Shown: positions 33,089-35,970 of the stretch, piece by piece
Position numbering within the stretch: position 1 is the stretch's first letter
Layout: each line of letters opens with the position of its first letter
Source: an uncultured Robiginitomaculum sp.
Lineage (GTDB): Bacteria > Pseudomonadota > Alphaproteobacteria > Caulobacterales > Maricaulaceae
Direction of reading: 5' to 3'
Assembly (NCBI GenBank): GCA_938001945.1
Contig: CALLBH010000051.1
Span: 1 to 35,970 of the forward strand
Length of the DNA: 35,970 nucleotides
The notes under the pieces: generated by a model
What the model was told of the DNA's origin: nothing
The model's database searches: none
What the model saw: only the letters and a program-made list of their open reading frames with translations
Position numbers and translations under genes: made by a program

Positions 33089-33125
33089 ACAAGTGCGGTA
33101 TTCAATACCGTGCTTGTTTTTTATT
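33089..33125 (+). terminator. Strong rho-independent terminator after the 43-codon gene/sRNA
   Basis: A 13-bp stem (33089-33101 with 33105-33117, two wobble pairs) closes a 3-base loop and is followed by TTTTTATT. No other plus-strand gene lies upstream for 2.4 kb, so it implies a transcript starting in the 32.9 kb region. It ends 113 bp before murA, so a leader attenuator for murA is a second reading. Confidence 0.85.
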
Positions 33126-33238
33126 GTGCGCGCGTAAAAATCACGTTCGTCACAATTTAGCGGCAATTTCTCCTTCTTTTCACCGATAACATTCTCCATC
33201 ATGGCATTTGATTCTCACAAGGCCAAAGGCGCAGCATT

Positions 33239-34504
33239 ATGGATAAAATTGTCATAGAGGGCGGAACGCCGCTTAATGGTGACATCACGATTAGCGGGGC
33301 AAAGAACTCTGCGATCAAATTGATGGCCGTTTGCCTGCTGACCGACGAGCCGCTGGAACTCACGAACATGCCGCATTTGCGTGATACGCGCTCTATGGGC
33401 GGGCTACTCGAGCATTTAGGTGTAAAGGTTGAGACGGGGCCGGGTTCGCGAATGTTTCTTCACGCGGCGACATTATCCTCAACCGAAGCCCCTTATGATC
33501 TTGTACGTAAAATGCGCGCGAGCTTTAATGTGCTTGGCCCGTTACTGGCGCGCGAGCACAAAGCGCGCGTATCGCTTCCCGGCGGCTGCGCGATTGGCGC
33601 GCGGCCCGTGGACCTTCATTTGAAAGCGATGGAAAGCCTTGGTGCAACGATTGAACTTGAAGATGGCTATGTTGTCGCGTCAGCAAAAGGCGGGCTTAAG
33701 GGCGCAGAGATCACATTCCCCTTTGTCTCAGTTGGCGCGACAGAGCATGCGATGATGGCGGCCTCACTCGCGCAGGGCGAAACGGTTTTATATAATGCCG
33801 CGCGCGAGCCGGAAATTATTGATCTCGCCAATTGCTTGAACGCGATGGGCGCGCAGATTGTTGGGGCAGGGCGCTCAGAAGTGCGTATCAATGGCGTCAA
33901 AAAACTGTCCGGCACAAGTTACGCTGTTGTCCCTGATCGTATCGAGGCGGGAACATACGCGCTCGCGGCGGCGACGGTTGGCGGCAAAGTGCGCCTCGTT
34001 AATGTGCGCTCTGATCATCTGGGCTCGCTCTGGCCGCTAATTGCCCAAGCGGGCGCGAAAGTGACAATGGATGAGGCTAGCGTTTTGATTGAGCGTAATC
34101 CCAAAACGCGTCTACGTCCCGTGGATGTTGAGACGCAGGCCTATCCCGGCTTCCCAACAGATTTGCAGGCGCAATTTATGGCGATGTGCTGTCTGGCTGA
34201 TGGCGTGTCCGTCATTCGCGAGAATATTTTTGAAAATCGCTTCATGCATTGCCCCGAGCTTATTCGTCTTGGCGCGAATATTAAAGTGACGGGCCGAGAA
34301 GCCATTGTGCGCGGCGTCAAAGAATTTCACGGCGCGCCGGTCATGGCGACCGATTTGCGGGCCTCGGCGTCACTCATCGCGGCGGGCCTTGCCGCGCATG
34401 GCGAAACCTCAATTGGCCGTGTCTATCATTTAGACAGAGGTTTTGAACATATAGAGGTGAAACTTGGAAATTGTGGTGCTAACATCCGCCGAGAACGCGA
34501 ATAG
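33239..34504 (+). CDS. murA: UDP-N-acetylglucosamine 1-carboxyvinyltransferase
   Basis: This enzyme transfers enolpyruvate from PEP to UDP-GlcNAc, the first committed step of peptidoglycan precursor synthesis in the cytoplasm. The 421-residue protein has the usual length. It shows the substrate-binding K22 in SGAKNSA, the N-terminal repeat motifs of the EPSP-synthase fold, and the loop [14 protein letters not shown] with catalytic C117. PDRIEAGTY, the DLRASASL region and the final [13 protein letters not shown] are also standard MurA. Because Cys is present rather than Asp, the protein should have the usual fosfomycin-reactive residue. The ATG at 33239 has AAAGGC about eight bases upstream. 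It leads a tight plus-strand block with the next three genes. Confidence 0.98.
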   Translation: MDKIVIEGGTPLNGDITISGAKNSAIKLMAVCLLTDEPLELTNMPHLRDTRSMGGLLEHLGVKVETGPGSRMFLHAATLSSTEAPYDLVRKMRASFNVLGPLLAREHKARVSLPGGCAIGARPVDLHLKAMESLGATIELEDGYVVASAKGGLKGAEITFPFVSVGATEHAMMAASLAQGETVLYNAAREPEIIDLANCLNAMGAQIVGAGRSEVRINGVKKLSGTSYAVVPDRIEAGTYALAAATVGGKVRLVNVRSDHLGSLWPLIAQAGAKVTMDEASVLIERNPKTRLRPVDVETQAYPGFPTDLQAQFMAMCCLADGVSVIRENIFENRFMHCPELIRLGANIKVTGREAIVRGVKEFHGAPVMATDLRASASLIAAGLAAHGETSIGRVYHLDRGFEHIEVKLGNCGANIRRERE

Positions 34505-34512
34505 GTATTTCA

Positions 34513-34959
34513 ATGAGTAACACGAACCGTCTGCGCTTGCAGGCTATGGACCAGACTGACCTGACCGTATTGTCAGCGGCGCTGCAAGACGGCATCGCGC
34601 AGGTTGGCGATATTAAATTGGACCGTAATGCGCGCAGTATGTCGCTTATACTGGCTCGCTTTCGCTGGGAACTTCCGGACTATGGCAAAGGCGAGCGCGT
34701 CGGCGCAGCCCTGCGTATTGACGGCGTTATGAACGTTCGCTCGCGCGGAATTAATCGCAGCGAGCCCGAAGCGCGCTTGGTTCTGCTCTCTATGGAATTT
34801 GTTGCCGGACTGACTGCGCCCGAAGGGATGCTGACGCTTAATTTTGCGGGCGGCGGTGAACTCGCGCTGGAAGTTGAGGCCATTGACGTCATGCTAATGG
34901 ACGTCACGCCATCGCGCGCTGCAAGTTCGCGTCCCAGCCACGATATTTCCGACACATAA
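34513..34959 (+). CDS. DUF2948 family protein
   Basis: The 148-residue cytoplasmic protein matches the alphaproteobacterial DUF2948 pattern: LRLQAMDQTDLTVLSAALQDGIAQVGDI near the start, LILARFRWELPD, and an acidic ALEVEAIDVMLMDV strand near the end. It has no catalytic motif I can identify and its function is unknown. It follows murA by eight bases and precedes UPF0262 by one base, so it is in the same transcript. In many relatives hisD lies directly after this gene; it does not here. Confidence 0.9.
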   Translation: MSNTNRLRLQAMDQTDLTVLSAALQDGIAQVGDIKLDRNARSMSLILARFRWELPDYGKGERVGAALRIDGVMNVRSRGINRSEPEARLVLLSMEFVAGLTAPEGMLTLNFAGGGELALEVEAIDVMLMDVTPSRAASSRPSHDISDT

Positions 34960-34960
34960 T

Positions 34961-35452
34961 ATGAGCGACGCGCGCACCATTGCCGAATTGGTTATTGATG
35001 CGGACAGCTTGCCGCCGGGCAGCCCCGAAATGGTGCATGAACGCCGCGTCGCGATTTTTGATATTCTCGAGGAGAATGATTTCGCGCTCGTGGATGGCCC
35101 CGAAGGGCCTTATCGCATTGATCTGGCGATGGTCGAAGGTCGATTGCAAATGTCCATTGCTTATATTGATGGCGCGCCGATCAAAGACATTATGGTCTCT
35201 ATGGCCTCCTTTCGCCGCGTCATTCGCGATTATTTCATGATTTGTGAAAGTTACCACAACGCCATTCGCACGGCCATGCCGGCTCAAATTGAGGCGATAG
35301 ATATGGGACGCCGCGGTCTCCATAATGAAGGCTCGCGCATGCTCACCGACGCACTTCGCCAAACCGCTGAGATTGATTTTCAAACTTCGCGCCGCATGTT
35401 CACGCTGATCTGCGCGCTCCACAGACGGCCAAAGCGGGATGTTGTGACATGA
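34961..35452 (+). CDS. UPF0262 family protein
   Basis: The 163-residue protein fits UPF0262: E-R-R-V-A-I-F-D-I near residue 30, FALVDGPEGPYRIDL, SFRRVIRDYFMICESYHNAIRT and DMGRRGLHNEGSRML. The family is uncharacterised and restricted largely to alphaproteobacteria. The sequence is mixed helix and strand with no membrane segment. Its position between DUF2948 and the phosphatase is conserved in many genomes. It overlaps the phosphatase start by four bases (ATGA), indicating translational coupling. Confidence 0.92.
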   Translation: MSDARTIAELVIDADSLPPGSPEMVHERRVAIFDILEENDFALVDGPEGPYRIDLAMVEGRLQMSIAYIDGAPIKDIMVSMASFRRVIRDYFMICESYHNAIRTAMPAQIEAIDMGRRGLHNEGSRMLTDALRQTAEIDFQTSRRMFTLICALHRRPKRDVVT

Positions 35453-35886
35453 TAAAACCGCCAAGCTCCGTGCTTTTTGTCTGTCAGCTGAATTCCATCC
35501 GCTCGCCCATGGCCGAAGCTTTGGCGCGAAAGCTTTATGGCGGCAAAACCTATTCTGATAGCTGCGGGGTCTATGCCGGAGATCTGGATGATTTCATGGT
35601 CACGGTCCTCTCTGAGCAGGGCATGGATATGTCAGGCCATGAAGCCCAGAGCATGGCGCAGCTCCAAGACGCCAATTTTGACCATGTTGTCGCTTTTACC
35701 GATTCAGCGTTTAAAGCGGTCAGCGCGGTGTTCGAAGATAGTGACGCGCAGCTCTCGCTTTGGCCTATGCCTGACCCCACGCAAGGCTCACTGGACGTTC
35801 GCGCTATGCTGGATAATTACCGCAGCGTACGCGACATGATAAAAGCGCGAATGATCCGAGAGTTCGGGCCGCCCGTATCAACCTAG
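35449..35886 (+). CDS. Low-molecular-weight protein-tyrosine-phosphatase family protein
   Basis: The 145-residue protein has the P-loop C12-Q-L-N-S-I-R18-S-P, matching C-x5-R-S, and a general-acid loop MPDP (D109). These make a cysteine-based phosphatase; related proteins in the family are arsenate reductases, and the sequence alone does not separate the two. The second Cys of many LMW-PTP loops (position 17) is Ile. It is the last gene seen of the murA block. In many alphaproteobacteria infA follows, but the remaining 84 bases hold no start for it. No reliable promoter is seen there. Confidence 0.9.
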   Translation: MIKPPSSVLFVCQLNSIRSPMAEALARKLYGGKTYSDSCGVYAGDLDDFMVTVLSEQGMDMSGHEAQSMAQLQDANFDHVVAFTDSAFKAVSAVFEDSDAQLSLWPMPDPTQGSLDVRAMLDNYRSVRDMIKARMIREFGPPVST

Positions 35887-35970
35887 AAAACTGGGATTAT
35901 GCCTAGTATTTGGCGAAAACTTGCCTATATCACCCATTGAAACGGCCAATTGTGGTCACGCTATACAAGG

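Noticed and set aside
32957-33125. 6S, tmRNA, RNase P or SRP RNA
   Set aside because: The conserved signatures I know for tmRNA, RNase P RNA and SRP RNA are absent and the length is too short for tmRNA or RNase P; 6S RNA could not be confirmed because the long rod with a central bubble was not evident.
33201-33257. Short frame [10 protein letters not shown]... overlapping the murA start
   Set aside because: It has no ribosome site and is out of frame with murA; murA has its own AAAGGC.
34904-35464. 186-codon open frame antisense to UPF0262 and DUF2948
   Set aside because: The plus-strand families are recognisable and tightly packed; the antisense frame has no family resemblance and reflects codon bias.
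35937-35967. TTGAAA...TATACA as promoter for the next gene at the right edge
   Set aside because: The spacer is 19 bases and the downstream gene is outside the window, so there is nothing to test it against.

Overview
The window reads as chromosomal DNA of an alphaproteobacterium of roughly 50% GC, most likely Hyphomonadaceae/Maricaulales-like (Hellea, Litorimonas or Robiginitomaculum type). That placement is inference, based on the murA - DUF2948 - UPF0262 - low-molecular-weight phosphatase block, soluble hybrid histidine kinases, possible CtrA-like TTAR-N7-TTAAC boxes and general codon use. No transposase, integrase, phage gene or CRISPR array was seen.

Layout. Positions 1-1514 (minus) hold a truncated amidohydrolase lipoprotein. 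Positions 1560-7065 hold two paralogous soluble hybrid histidine kinases (minus) flanking a plus-strand nucleotide-salvage pair, thymidine kinase and a phosphoribosyltransferase. Positions 7226-15504 (minus) are one seven-gene envelope operon: MORN-like lipoprotein, small exported protein, two membrane-anchored von Willebrand A proteins, a MotA/TolQ/ExbB-type proton channel, a membrane-anchored SUMF1-fold protein with four internal repeats, and an exported Ala-rich protein. Positions 15665-26402 are a polysaccharide or glycan locus in two divergent operons. The minus operon has an exported beta-rich protein, an inner-membrane GH-A-type glycosidase-like protein and a GT4 glycosyltransferase. 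The plus operon has a GT2-STAS fusion, a flippase and a GT-C-like membrane protein, followed by a separately promoted TolC-like lipoprotein. Positions 26436-29909 (minus) are a hybrid kinase with REC and HPt plus an NtrC-type sigma-54 activator.

The right end contains tRNA-Thr(GGU), a 37-codon basic protein, a frame-disrupted gene behind a CadC-like winged-helix/TPR regulator, a possible 43-codon gene with its own terminator, and the murA housekeeping operon.

Two systems deserve attention. (1) The 7.2-15.5 kb operon looks like a proton-driven 5:2-type motor in which two different B subunits carry vWA domains instead of a peptidoglycan-binding or TonB-like domain. One has an intact MIDAS and the other a degenerate one. 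I do not know a named system with this layout. (2) The glycan locus has three GG-N10-GC (-24/-12) promoter candidates: two divergent in one 200-bp intergenic region and one before the TolC-like gene. All lie a few kilobases from the sigma-54 activator, so a self-contained phosphorelay to sigma-54 to glycan-export circuit is proposed. This is inference from sequence.
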